Source: Alviniconcha marisindica (taxonomy: Eukaryota > Mollusca > Gastropoda > Provannidae). Taken from it: 64,000 nt of DNA. Location of the stretch: the NCBI GenBank assembly GCA_018857735.1, contig JABMCL010001079.1, forward strand, positions 506,001 through 570,000, given 5' to 3'. Position numbers and translations under genes: made by a program. Below are positions 38,901 through 48,987 of the stretch, in pieces; the stretch's first letter is position 1; the number at the start of each line of letters is the position of its first letter. The notes beneath the pieces are model-generated. The model was not told the DNA's origin. It searched no databases and saw only the letters and a list, made by a program, of their open reading frames with translations.

Positions 38901-41900
38901 TTGCGCCAGCCTGTGGTTGATTGTTCATTTAAAGCACAGAGTTGATGCATTTTGTATACACATCCTCTTTTGATAGTGGTTAGTGTAATTATGTGAGGCG
39001 TCTGACACAACTGCTTATATATCCCTTCTCAAATGTAGCTTGCACTGATGACCTTTTTTTCTTTTTTTCTTTTTCGTCATCTTTTCCGCTGCTGCCCTCC
39101 TTCCCCTCCCCTTCCTTACTGCCATCCTGCCCATTTTCCTTTTGCAGCTGCAAGACAAGGAAACGGATTACGACGAAATGGAGCAGTGGTTGGCTACGCA
39201 CGACCCTAATGCCGCTGTATGTATCAGTCTGGTTGTGGTGCTGGACCCTGAATAGCATTTATTTATTCCCCCTTTTCCTTGTTTGAAGGCTTCATATTTA
39301 GCTTCTTGGAGACCTTTTTTCCCCCCTTTTTTTTTTTTTCCTTTTCTTTTCTTGCCCTGATATAACCATACTGGTTGACTGGGCATAAAACACCAAGTTA
39401 CTTACTTCTTTTCTCTTATGAACAGTTTTGATAGATGTAGGCAGAGCTGCTATTTCACACACTCTTTCCGTAATATTATGTTCTGTATTCCGTTAGGAAA
39501 CATTATGACCCTGAGCTCTCAGTTGTGTCTAGGATGGCTGCTTTCATTTCTGACAAAGGCTGCTGCTGGTCATTCAAAAAAATAGCAATACTGACAAATG
39601 CACAATCCTTTTTCTGAACCTTGCAGAATATATCTTCCCCCCCCCCCCCCCCCCCCCCCTCCTTTTCCTGTATCTGCAAAATAACAAAAGGGAAGTAATT
39701 GTTTGCATAGAATGGGCCAGCTTATCAAATCATTGTGTATTTCAGTGGTAGATTTCATTTTTACAGGCTGTTTTGAAGTCTTTAAAAGAAGGGGTTGAAG
39801 AAGAGGTGAGTTTTGAGCTTGTGCAAAGGGTACAGGATTGGAGCTGATAGAGACCGGACTGGGAGAGGGTTGTAGATTGGTGCAACCAGCATAGGAAGGT
39901 CTGACTGTGTGCGCTTTGGGGCAACCTTTGGATGTACCTGCATAGCCTGGAGAACTAAGCATGGCACTGAAGGAATGGCATTGCCCAGATGGTGCGTGTG
40001 TGTGTATTAAGACGGGTGCCATTACGTATGCTCCAGCCATGAACTGAAGCACACTGACGTGACGTTTGCATGTTTTCCAGACTGGCATAGCACTAACAAG
40101 ACTAACCAGTGTAAGGAGTGGGGGAAGGTTGAACATGGCGTTGGTCAGGTTTCTTTGGTTCACAGCCAACTCATTCTTCAGCATTGTGAACTATGTACTG
40201 TTTGCCTGCAAGATTCTGCAGAGGGACGCTGCTAGGCTTTGCTCCATGTCAGGGTACAGTGATTGACTCCTGCACTTCATTGTTGAATCCGCTTTGTGGT
40301 TAAAGGACAGTAACAAAATTATCAGGTAAAACACAAAATATTGCGTTTGCTTTCATGTGTTGTCTCTCAGTTGACTTCTGCATTAACATGTAAACCATGT
40401 GTTTTAATTGTTGAATCAAAGGACTGTACTAAATTATTAGTTAAAATAAAAATCAGTTTTATCATTAAAGGACTGTATCACATTATTAGTTAAATAAAAA
40501 TTTGTTTTGTGGTTAAAGGATTGTATCAAATTATTAGATAAATAAAAAAATATTTCATTTGCTTTGATGCATTTATCTCCAAAAGCAGTGGCAGTGAATG
40601 TGTCTGTTTTGTGGTTAAAGGGCTGTATCAAATTATTAGTTAAAATAAAAATCAGTTTTGTGGTTAAAAGACTGTATTAAATTATTAGTTAAAATAAAAA
40701 ATATTTCATTTGCTTTGGTGCGTGTCTCCAAAAGTAGTGGCAGTGTAGGTGTCTGTTTTGTGGTTAAAGGATTGTATCAAATTATTAGTTGAAATAAAAA
40801 TCAGTTTTGTGGTTCAAGGACTGTATAAAATTATTAGTTAAAATAAAAATTAGTTTTGTGGTTAAAGTACTGTATCAGATTATTAGTTTAAAAAAAAAAA
40901 AAATTGCTTTGATGTGTGTATCTCCAAAAGCAGTGGTAGTGTAGGTGTGTGTACTGCTAACAAGCATCTGTTTACAGCAATGTGGCTGTAATGGAGTTAG
41001 TCCACCTTGTGTTTCTTGCATGCGAGCTGAGATGTGATCCAAATTGGTGTGTCCCTCCTACATGTGAAGTCATTGGAGTATTGTTAGTACCGCACGTTGA
41101 ATTTGGAGATGCTGCGGTGTCCACTTTAAATATCATTGACCGTAGGCAGTGCAGATAATATATCAGTGCAGTCATTGGACTAACTCGATTGTGATTTGGA
41201 CAGAGTGGTGTTAATTCTGCTTTGCAAGCTATGTGCATTCTTGGATAGATTTCACACAGAAATGTGTGGCATGTAGACAACTCTCATCAAGTAATTTGAC
41301 ATGATCTTTATATATATACAGTGTTGTTAAACTGCATTGTGAAGAAAAGTGTTTACAGTTTATCATTCAGCAGATGCTTGCAATGTTGTTGTTTTTTTTG
41401 TTTTGTTTTGGACCTAACATTTTTAATGCTGCAGTTTAACCTCTTTTGTACTTTTGGCTTTCTGCAATGGCACATGTGCTAAAATCTGTGCTGCTGAATT
41501 TGATCCGTCCCAGTCCTTTCATTTTCAAAGCTGGTAACTTGTAGCGCCACCTCACCCCTGATCTGATGCGCCCTTCCTTGCACTTCATCTCACCAGGAGT
41601 GACTTGCTTTTGATACAAACTTCTGTTTTGGTAGGCGATATTTTCTGATTAAATATATATTGTCTTGCACCTCATCTCATCAGGAGCGACTCGCCAGTGG
41701 TACAAACATTTGTTCTGCCAGGTGATATTCTCTGATTAAATATTTTCTGCCTTGCACTTCATCTCATCAGGACTCACCTACTGTTGGCCCAAATATATGT
41801 TTTCCGCTTAATTATTTAAGGCCTCTTTTTGTGTGTGTGGACAGTCAAATGGCTGTCAGAGGTGACACAACTTGTATTTGAACGTTGCGTGGGATGCATC

Positions 41901-43055
41901 ACAGAAGTTACGCACATGAACAGTTCCGTCACTGAGCACTACAAGTTGAAAGTTTTGTGCATGCATCTTCCATTATTTCTTTGTTTCCAGGCCAACTCGG
42001 GAGGCAGAACAGAGGGCCTTACAAGTTCAGGTATGTGAGGATTCTGCTTTGGTTTTATTCGGTCGGACATACAGCTGTCTGTGTACTTTTAACACCATTT
42101 AGTATTTGTCCTTTAATTTCATTCCGGACACCTGTCTTATTTTTCTTTTTGAGTTTAATTCCACCCCCTCCCCTCCCCCACCTCCCACCAGGAACAAAGT
42201 TGGGGGGACATTGAAATAATCTCGTTGAATTTGTTGAAGTATCAGCTTTGTGTTTGTGTCCTAAGAAATAAGTGTTCTTTTGAACCTTTTATGCGTTTGA
42301 AGTATCAGCTTATTACATACAGTTAGCAGATTTTTATTGTCGGATTTTTAAATGGCTTGCAATGAAGTACTTTGATTGTGGACCTGGAACCAGTGTGTTG
42401 GTTAAACCCTGCCTCTTGTAGTTATTGGTTTTTATCCTTTGTCAGTTTGCAGTAGATTTACTATGGTTTGTCATACTTCATGAGTCTGTGTGAATTTAAC
42501 ATTGATTTGTAAATGTATTTTCCCATTTCTTCCTCTTGCATAAAAGAACCTGCTGACTGGGGCTTAACACCAGGTCGATAGAGCAAATTTTGGTGTAAAT
42601 CTGTTCATAGTGTGATTGAAAATTCACTGCTCTCGTGTGAACATCACTTTCACTTTGGTCACAAAAGACACTTAAATCATGACAACAAAACTGGTCTCTT
42701 GAGCGTCAAAGTAATTACTGACATCTTGTACGTCATCTATGTTCCGTGGTGACACAAGAGACCGATGCCAGGCACGATTCTTTTTTAGAGCCGAGATGCC
42801 CGTTGCCCAAATGTGATGCCCAAATGTGACTGTGTTTAGCGACCGTTTGCGACTGGCTCTGACCGCATGCTGGTTTGTTGTGTTGTTCACGCAGACTGAT
42901 GGGCGGGGCAGGGCAGGCATGTGGCAGTGGATGTAGGTAGCCCTTCCCTCACTGCATGCTCTTACAGTCACGCCGCATTGTTCACCCCTCTCCCTCATCT
43001 CATCTCGTCTGGTCCTACAGCTAGCTAGCTAGCAAAGGTTCCCCCTCCTCCCCCT

Positions 43056-43088
<33 letters not shown>

Positions 43089-46057
43089 CTCCCCTTTCCA
43101 AGATCAGCTGCAGCTGCAGTGGAGTTAGACGTAATTGACTGCTCCATGGATCTTTCAGCACTGGTACCCAGAAGCTTTAACGTGGTGCATTTGCTTTGTA
43201 TTGTGCTTTTTTCTCTCAGTGAAAGTTGGGGGAGGGGGGGTAATTATTTTTTTAACTCAGGAATGAGTATTCTTTGATTTGTTTGCCTCAGTTTTGCCCT
43301 GGGGGAAAACTTTAATGATAAAAAAAATAAAAAAATAAAAATCTAATTTCGACTGTGTGAGATTGTTCAAACTTTGCATGATACTGACCAGTGTGGAGCC
43401 AACTTTTGTGACGGACCCAGTGAGGGGTTGCAGCAGTGTCGCCAGGCAGAGCTGGTGGCTGTATTTTGTCACTTGCCACATGGCCAAGTGGAGACTTGGG
43501 TTCAAATCCAGCTACAAGATTATGGACTGCTGTTGTGATTACTTTGGTGTATGTTTGTGGAAAACCATCAGTTCATTTACAGACTTCTGCAAAAATACTT
43601 TTAGTTAGCTTCTGTCTGGCTAGTTCCGACCCATCCTGCTTATCAGAACATGCAACAGCACCCATCATGTTCAGTAAGCACATCTGCGTGTGCATCAGTC
43701 AGTACAGTCAACACGCACACAAGCTGTGTGTAAATGATGCACACTCGCATGCCCACATGCATAATGTAAAAGAGTATTTGGCAGGCGCTTACACTTAGCA
43801 TGAGCCCGAGGTGCACAATACAAAAGTAATAAGATCAACAAAACATATACACAACCTAAGCACAATGAAGCTGACTAATTACATAAACACACGACAACAT
43901 TTTATTCACCATTTTTCTCAACACACACTTGCATGCATGCACGCACACATGCACAAAACCATGGAACACATACACAGTACAGGCAAAGCGTTCAGAGTCC
44001 AGGGGAGAAAAGATGGGTCTTGAGGGCAGATTTAAAAGATGCTATGGAAGAAGAGTATCGAAGACTCCCAAACATATTCATACAGAGGAAGTTCAGGCTA
44101 GGAGTGGAGACAGAAATTCAGAAGCTGTGTTGGAAGATGAGTTCTTGGAGCCTGTCCATTCAGTATCAGAACGGTAGATACTGCATGGAAGATTGTTGCT
44201 GGCAGAGGGACATGAAATGGTAGGTACTGTGTGGAAGATTGTTGCTGGCAGAGGGACATGAAATGGTAGATACTGTGTGGAAGATTGTTGCTGGCAGAGG
44301 GACATGAAATGGTAGATACTGCATGGAAGATTGTTGCTGGCAGAGGGACATGAAATGGTAGGTACTGTGTGGAAGATTGTTGCTGGCAGAGAGACATGAA
44401 ATGGTAGATACTGCATGGAAGATTGTTGCTGGCAGAGGGACATGAAATTGGTAGGTACTGGGGTGTGGGAAGATTGGGGGTTTTCTGGCAGAGGGACATG
44501 AAATGGTAGATACTGTGTGGAAGATCGTTGCTGGCAGAGGGACATGAAATGGTAGACACTGCATGGAAGATTGTTGCTGGCAGAGGGACATGAAATGGTA
44601 GACACTGCATGGAAGATTGTTGCTGGCAGAGGGACATGAAATGGTAGATACTGCATGGAAGATTGTTGCTGGCAGAGGGACATGAAATGGTAGGTACTGC
44701 ATGGAAGATTGTTGCTGGCAGAGGGACATGAAATGGTAGATACTGTGTGGAAGATTGTTGCTGGCAGAGGGACATGAAATGGTAGACACTGCATGGAAGA
44801 TTGTTGCTGGCAGAGGGACATGAAATGGTAGATACTGTGTGGAAGATTGTTGCTAGGGAGAGGGACATGAAAGGGTAGGTACTGTGTGGAAGATTGTTTC
44901 TGGCAGAGGGACATGAAATGGTAGATACTGCATGGAAGATTTTTGCTGGCAGAGGGACATGAAATGGTAGATACTGTGTGGAATATTGTTGCTGGCAGAG
45001 GGACATAAAATGGTAGATACTATGTGGAAGATTGTTGCTGGCAGAGGGACATGAAGATGGTAGGTACTGTGTGGAAGATTGTTGTTGGCAGAGGGACATG
45101 AAATGGTAGATCTGCATGGAGGATTGTACCTGGCAGAGGGACATGGGCATTGCCTTTCCCTGACACTGCGACAGAGACCAACAGTTGTCTGTGCTCACAT
45201 TGTTGGGTTGTTGGGTCATTGTGGAAGAATTGGCTCTGCCTCTGAATTTAGCGTTGATTTGTGGCACAGCTGTGGAAGACTTGGCTCTGTCTGTGCAGCC
45301 TGTGTGACACTTCGAATGTTAACTAAGAAAAGTATACCAGCTCTGGTCAGCACTTCCTCAGAAATGCTTGACATGGGTCTGTTGTGGAGGATAGAAGAAT
45401 TTGTTTCGCAGCTGAAATTAGACAGGCATTAGGTTCCTCCTAGGTTTTAACAAAAAGGAAGAAGGGTTCCACAATATTGTGATGTTAGTGTTGCAGCAGT
45501 TGAAATTTAAAAAAAAAAAAAAAAAAGAGAGAGAGAGAAAGAGAAGAAATGTTCCACCAAGATTCAGACTCCGGCTGCTGGCATGAGAGTCCAGAGTGAT
45601 AACCATTTGACCCTGAAGCTGCATGACAGATGGGAACACATTGAAGCATGTGTCACCCTCCATTTACTTGACCAAGTGAATCGCTCATTTGCTTCATACA
45701 GAGAAACATGTTTGTTTGCTTCAGTAATCTTAAGCAGCATTGTGTTAATAGTGAAAGAAGTGTTACCTGTACAATAGCCACCCACTACCCTTGTCTGCCA
45801 AGGAATGTTCACAAACGTTTCTAGTGTGATCTCAATAGATCAAGGGCCTAGGCAGGCATACGCTTACACGCACACATGCGTGCACGCATACATGATGCAT
45901 GTACGCTCACACGCACCCATGCATGCATGCACACACACACATGTATGCACGCACACATGCATGCACGCACGCATGCACGCATGCATGTACATATGCATGT
46001 ACATAAACACACACACACCACACAATACACACACACAGACACATTACACAATACACA

Positions 46058-46130
<73 letters not shown>

Positions 46131-48987
46131 CAAACACACTACACAATGCAAACACACTACACAATACACACACACACACACACACGTTTCTTTACTTATA
46201 AGATGAATAGCAGTCACTGTTGCTCACTGAGTCATACAACTTGAGGTGTCAAATAGCCCCTAAGTTATTAAAGTCTCCTGACCAGGTCCGTGCACTCTAA
46301 GCTCATTCCTTTTTTCTTGGGGCTGGTTGCAAGCGTCCTGTCCTATAGCAGGCCTTACCACACAGCATGCATGTTGTAACCATGATGTATTCATGACTGA
46401 AGTGGCCTAGAGTTAGGCGCCCTTTTTTTTTATTGAGCTGCAGCTGTATTGGTGGAGTTAGTTGCATTCTTTGTGGGGGTTGTTTTTTGTGTGTAAATTG
46501 TTCAGATGTTTTGCTTGGTATGCTTTTGGTTAGGTGTTGCATTTCTTTCTCTTATCTTTAAAATATTTGAAAATATTTTTGTGCACGTTTTCTTTTTGGT
46601 AAGCTTTTTTTTATGCATCATTTATTTGTTTTGTTTTAACTTATGTTGTGTCCCTATCACCATTTTTTATTTATTTTATTTTATTTGTGTTTCTCTTAAG
46701 TTGTGATTTTTGTTTGCTGCTTTCTTTATACAGAGCACAGTGTAGGTAGAGGCTGGGCAAATATAAATTTCTTTCACAAATTATTTTGTTTGAATTTTCT
46801 CTTTTCTGTCGTTGTTTAGTTTTTTTTCTCTTGCTCTTTTCTGTCGTTGTTTTTGTTTGTTTTTTTCTCACATTTTTGTGGCAAATTTATGAATGGTCAT
46901 TTTTTTATTATTTTATTATTTTATGGCCTTCCCAAATTGGAGAGGGTGGCAAAACAGCTGCAGGGTTCTCAGTGCCAGTATTTGTCAACTTGTGTGTGAC
47001 TCTGCTTGGGTCCCAGGCTTGTTCCAGTCTGCTTTCTAAAACAAAAGCAAGACCATGTTGGGGCATGTTTCTAAAACAGCAGGCAGACCAGGCTGGATGT
47101 CTGCTTCCTATTCCTAGAACAAAGACGGTTAGCATATCGGGGGCCCATGTGCTTCTGGCTGTGCATGTTAAAGGTCCACGAGCTGTTTGAAAATGTTAAA
47201 AAGGGAGCAAAGTTTCTGGGACTGCCTTGGCAAAATCGAGGGAGATTTCCCATGATGTGATCAGTAACACTACAGTGCCACACACACTGTCAGGTCTGGG
47301 TAGTACTGCTTTTGGCGCCTGCTGCTGTGGCCTTTGCCTAAGGCAACCCAGGCAGGTAAGGGTTCCTGTAAGGCGGTTAAATTACAGAAAACAGAAACAA
47401 CAGCCAAATCTTCTGCCACGCTCATCGTTGTGGTTGCCCTCATTTCTGTTCCATGTGTTTTGGGGTCAGGAAGGTATCTGCAGAGATGTTTTTGTATTAT
47501 TATTAATTTGCTAGATTTGTTGTTGTTTAAAGAAAAAATTGCTGTGATTATTTACATAATTTGGAACTTTTTTCTTCTCTAAAATGAGACTTTTAATTAA
47601 TGAAATGGCTGATTGATTAAATGGTTAATTGATTTAGTTTTTTAGAAAGGGTCTGTAAGGGTAAGCACAATGTCATGTGATTGTTAAAAGCATATAATCG
47701 TGCTCAGGTAGGTCAAGATGTCTTGATGCAAAATTTATCAGGTTGCTATCTATGAATGAAATACAGAACTGCTGTGCATACCCATTTGTGTGTGTGTTCT
47801 GCATTCAGCACCTTCATGTGGAGTGATTTTTGTGAGTGTAACTATTTGATCAGTGTTTGCATGGACAGCCGTGGCAAAACCTGTTCACATTGGAGTTCTT
47901 GGTTTCGGTTAAATCAGCATCTTTTATTGAATTGCATGATCAGTTCCATTGAGCTGTACTTGTTCGTATCAGTTTTTATGACCTTGGCCGTGTTCCAGTT
48001 TTTACCTTGGCAGAGTTGGAAAAGTGAAGCTAAGAGTGTTGTATTTTCTGATTAGGTTCTGATCTGACTGTTTCTGATTAGGGTCTGATCTGACTGTTTG
48101 TGATTAGGTTCTGATCTGACTGTTTTCATGTTTTTTTCTTTGTATGTTTGGGAAGTGACTCATTTCCTGTGTGCACTGCCAATTGTGATTAGTACCCCCC
48201 CCCCCCCCCTCCCCCCCAATGTTGGTCTTTTCTTAGAGGTGTAGAGAAGTATTTGAAATTGTGCCTGCTGATTATTTCCATTTAGCTTAATTTGCATATC
48301 AGTGTTGATGACCTTGACTAATTTCAAGGTTGCATCAATGCTAGAAAAATCCCACTAAAAGTTTTCTTAAATTTTGCATAGTTACTAATAACTAGATCAT
48401 AGAACCAGATCATGCACGTTTTTCATCACTTTTGCATGCATTTAAGGGACAAATGACTTATGTCTGGACTTGGCAGAAAGTTGCGGTCCTGGTGTTTTCT
48501 TAGATGCTGTTTTAAGTAAGACCTTTGAAACTCTTGTTTTCATGGTCAGAGGAAAGTTTGAAAAAAAGAAGAAGTTTAGTTCTGAATGTGGGTCAGCTGA
48601 GTTTTTGTCCTGCTTCTGGTCTCTTTGTGTACATAATTCTTATTAGACAGTGTTCAAAATGGCAAGCATCAGCTGAATCAGTCTGTTCTGTGATGAAGTT
48701 TATAGTAATCTTGGCATAGTTACAGGTGTCTCAAGGTATGATCGAAAGGTGTTTTCAGTTGTTGTTGCGTGTATATATATGTTCACAATATGTTTATACT
48801 ATACGCATTTCAAGGATTTTTTTCTTCTTCCTTTTCTTCAGAGTTTGACAACTTTTTGATGGAGAGAGCAGCAGCGGCAGAAACCATGCCAACCATTCCA
48901 GCACAGACTGGCCAGCAACCCGCCGCAGCACGCAACACACGGCAGATGAAAAAGGATGAAGAGGAGAATCCACTGTTTGCGTTATGA
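17090..48987 (+). CDS. TOM1L2: TOM1-like protein 2 / TOM1 (VHS-GAT endosomal adaptor), complete
   Basis: Fifteen coding exons, phases all consistent: 17090-17147, 25255-25339, 25508-25592, 26392-26538, 27033-27167, 29618-29911, 30330-30408, 31599-31741, 36126-36146, 36181-36265, 37137-37263, 37525-37618, 39148-39216, 41991-42030 and 48842-48987 (TGA). 1608 nt, 535 aa (vertebrate TOM1/TOM1L2 are ~490-510). A VHS domain (about residues 8-150: [53 protein letters not shown]) is followed by a Pro/Gly/Met linker, a GAT domain (about 226-320: [37 protein letters not shown]), a clathrin-box NLIDLG (about 360) and the C-terminal [10 protein letters not shown]...LFAL typical of the family. It is a ubiquitin- and clathrin-binding sorting adaptor at endosomes. 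One orthologue is expected in invertebrates; the symbol follows the syntenic human copy. Exon 9 is a 21-nt microexon. Confidence 0.95.
17148..18459. other. TOM1L2 intron 1, 5' part
   Basis: AT-rich intron start with no supported exon, RNA gene or mobile element. Confidence 0.5.
18460..18552. repeat. ~61-bp tandem duplication at the LTR insertion site
   Basis: CTTCACAAAATAAGC...CACTATACCAGT occurs twice (about 18461 and 18522), with CAGTGCCTGTCTGAAGATAC between them and again at about 19796, after the LTR. The pre-insertion site was therefore a tandem duplication, and the LTR landed in its second copy. Confidence 0.75.
18553..19790 (+). mobile_element. Probable solo LTR of an LTR retrotransposon
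   Basis: A 1238-bp insertion begins TGTAATGG and ends GCTCACA, i.e. TG...CA. It is flanked by direct repeats CCAG (18549-18552 and 19791-19794), and the flanking unique sequence can be joined seamlessly by removing it. A TATAAAAG box near 19408 and AATAAA near 19474 fit U3-R-U5 order in + orientation. No gag or pol coding sequence is present, so it looks like a solo LTR left after recombination. Composition is richer in CG-containing words than the surrounding intron. The short open frame at 18567-18848 is within U3 and not called as a gene. Confidence 0.7.
19795..21986. other. TOM1L2 intron 1, middle part
   Basis: AT-rich intron. Around 20820-20930 an imperfect duplication of TTGACATTTATTTGTATTG is visible. 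No gene is supported. Confidence 0.5.
21987..22205. repeat. CA-rich microsatellite and cryptic CA repeat
   Basis: (CA)n at 21990-22036, followed by three ACTTTGTGCATGCACA-containing units and irregular CA text. Confidence 0.9.
22206..23819. other. TOM1L2 intron 1, 3' middle part
   Basis: AT-rich intron with a G-homopolymer at about 23139-23152. Nothing else is recognised. Confidence 0.5.
23820..24905. repeat. Higher-order minisatellite, core TATGCATCTAGGAGA
   Basis: Three short sub-units share TATGCATCTAGGAGA and end in CAGACCTGTGTGAGAACTA-type, ATAGATATTA or ATAGATTTTA sequence. They combine into larger blocks of roughly 80 or 110 bp that repeat about 10-11 times. The array is homogeneous, implying recent expansion; the number of middle sub-units varies from block to block. 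Confidence 0.92.
25050..25117. repeat. (TA)n microsatellite
   Basis: Pure TA tract ~135 nt upstream of TOM1L2 exon 2. Confidence 0.95.
25989..26354. mobile_element. Foldback (long inverted repeat) MITE-like element
   Basis: A 366-bp near-palindrome starts AAGATCCAAACATATAAAAG and ends with the reverse complement of AAGATCCAAACATGTAAAAG. Paired inner blocks include GTTCAAAAGAACACTTAAGA, AAAGATAAGTTATTT and GAGCTATGT, leaving a short GTGAATGTGAATGTG loop. A half copy is at 51194-51362 and a short piece at 42269-42300, so it is a dispersed family. Its right end is 37 nt upstream of TOM1L2 exon 4 (26392). No coding capacity; the target-site duplication is unclear. Confidence 0.82.
26539..27032. 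other. TOM1L2 intron 4
   Basis: AT-rich, with no feature recognised. Confidence 0.5.
27720..27767 (+). other. Candidate 48-nt cassette exon of TOM1L2
   Basis: CTTCCAG acceptor, open 48-nt segment encoding [16 protein letters not shown], then GTTTAA. It starts and ends in phase 0, the same phase as the flanking exon 5/6 junction, and would add a Gln-rich stretch to the linker between VHS and GAT. The donor GTTTAA is weak, so this is only a candidate alternative exon. Confidence 0.3.
27768..29617. other. TOM1L2 intron 5, 3' part
   Basis: C-homopolymer at about 28247-28260 and G-homopolymer at 28359-28376. A TATAGCGCAGTAT-containing fragment at ~28980-29060 matches one at ~62550-62620 and is probably a dispersed-repeat tail. 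No exon is seen. Confidence 0.5.
30409..31598. repeat. TOM1L2 intron 7 with GAAGGTGA-rich tandem repeat
   Basis: From about 30735 to 31110 a degenerate minisatellite repeats words such as CTTCACCTCTGAAGGTGA, GAAGCCATCTTCACT and GGTGCCTGGTTGACTT. It includes partial inverted symmetry (GAAGGTGAAGTC / GACTTCACC). The remaining intron is unremarkable. Confidence 0.75.
31742..32790. other. TOM1L2 intron 8, 5' part
   Basis: CT-rich tract at about 31970-32033; otherwise AT-rich intron. Confidence 0.55.
32791..33306. mobile_element. MITE with perfect 15-bp terminal inverted repeats
   Basis: Left end TATTGGGTGATTCAG at 32791-32805; right end CTGAATCACCCAATA at 33292-33306 is its exact reverse complement. 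The outermost TA at each end may be the target-site duplication of a Tc1/mariner-type insertion, giving a 13-bp TIR. The 516-bp interior is richer in CG-containing words than the host intron and has no transposase frame, so it is a non-autonomous element. Confidence 0.82.
33307..36125. other. TOM1L2 intron 8, 3' part
   Basis: Holds a 20-bp tandem repeat of GTTACATCAAAGAGCATT (33500-33560), CA/GCATGC-rich text at ~33800-33860, T-runs at 34140-34166, a 36-bp duplication (34400-34470), a (CA)n at 35861-35900 and CT-rich tracts at 36020-36095 that merge into the polypyrimidine of exon 9. No gene is supported. Confidence 0.6.
36126..36146 (+). other. TOM1L2: 21-nt microexon (TOM1L2 exon 9)
   Basis: A strong CT-rich acceptor (TTTCCAG at 36119-36125), 21 coding nt (VQPKRIQ) and a GTAAGA donor. 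Phase 0 on both sides, so it may be optional. The next exon starts only 34 nt later, at 36181, leaving an intron of just 34 nt; inclusion of both in one transcript therefore needs proof. Confidence 0.45.
36318..36520. repeat. GT-rich minisatellite after TOM1L2 exon 10
   Basis: About five units of ~35-45 bp of the form GTTTGTGGGGATGATGTG + CATGTGTGTCACTGTGTG, about 50 nt downstream of the exon 10 donor (36266). Confidence 0.85.
36940..37085. repeat. ~56-bp tandem repeat just upstream of TOM1L2 exon 11
   Basis: Two and a half units of TTTCTCTCCGGAAGTATCTG plus GATTTCAACAAGGACTTGAA plus AGTCCTGGACAG, ending about 50 nt before exon 11 (37137). Confidence 0.9.
37619..39147. repeat. TOM1L2 intron 12 with ~40-bp minisatellite
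   Basis: From 38050 to 38350, seven to eight units of the form GCTGTTTTAACAGGGATAGT + ACAAAGTAAACA. Outside this, one TATATAGTGCTATTCTCTG fragment (~38508) resembles a dispersed-repeat tail. Confidence 0.85.
39353..39412 (+). mobile_element. SINE-like 3' tail, copy 2
   Basis: Second copy of the GCCCTGATATAACC...GACTGGGC element seen at 4648-4701, here preceded by a pyrimidine-rich stretch and lying in TOM1L2 intron 13. Confidence 0.5.
39413..41990. repeat. TOM1L2 intron 13 with tandem repeats
   Basis: C-homopolymer at 39637-39659. An AT-rich repeat at ~40300-40910 is built on ATTATTAGTTAAAATAAAAA plus GTTTTGTGGTTAAAGGA. A ~92-bp repeat in three units at ~41576-41810 shares TTGCACTTCATCTCATCAGG and TATTCTCTGATTAAATAT. 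No exon is seen. Confidence 0.75.
42031..44172. other. TOM1L2 intron 14, 5' part
   Basis: A foldback-family fragment at 42269-42300 (AGTGTTCTTTTGAACCTTTT) and a C-homopolymer at ~43060-43086. A tRNA-like patch at about 43484-43510 has TGGCCAAGTGG directly followed by GGTTCAAATCC; the boxes are too close for a tRNA gene, so it is likely a SINE remnant. A dispersed-repeat fragment lies at ~43779-43850. No exon. Confidence 0.45.
44173..45150. repeat. 46-bp minisatellite, about 21 units
   Basis: Unit: GACATGAAATGGTAGATACT + GTGTGGAAGATTG + TTGCTGGCAGAGG. Variants alternate ACTGTGTGG and ACTGCATGG. As 46 is not a multiple of 3, all frames translate with a 46-residue period, giving a spurious 389-codon open frame on -. 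Confidence 0.95.
45560..45630 (-). mobile_element. Possible degenerate tRNA-derived SINE head
   Basis: On - the segment reads GGGTCAAATGGTTATCACTC (A-box-like), and about 30 nt later GGAGTCTGAATCTTGG (B-box-like), followed by a CT-rich run and T-homopolymer. It resembles a tRNA-like RNA polymerase III promoter, but neither box is perfect. Confidence 0.35.
45855..46190. repeat. CA-rich complex microsatellite
   Basis: GCATGC/ACACAC mixture passing into pure (CA)n at 46058-46128 and a short AACACACTACACAATGC repeat. Confidence 0.9.
46191..48841. other. TOM1L2 intron 14, 3' part
   Basis: T-rich intron. A 27-bp repeat in three copies (GATTAGGTTCTGATCTGACT) at 48049-48125 and a C-homopolymer at ~48196-48220. 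No exon recognised. Confidence 0.5.

Noticed and set aside
43484..43510. tRNA gene suggested by TGGCCAAGTGG and GGTTCAAATCC
   Set aside because: A- and B-box-like words are only a few nt apart, so no cloverleaf can form; at most a deleted SINE head.
44098..45267. 389-codon open frame on - with [13 protein letters not shown] repeats
   Set aside because: Pure translation of the 46-bp minisatellite; neighbouring frames give the same periodic peptide and there is no homology or splice structure.
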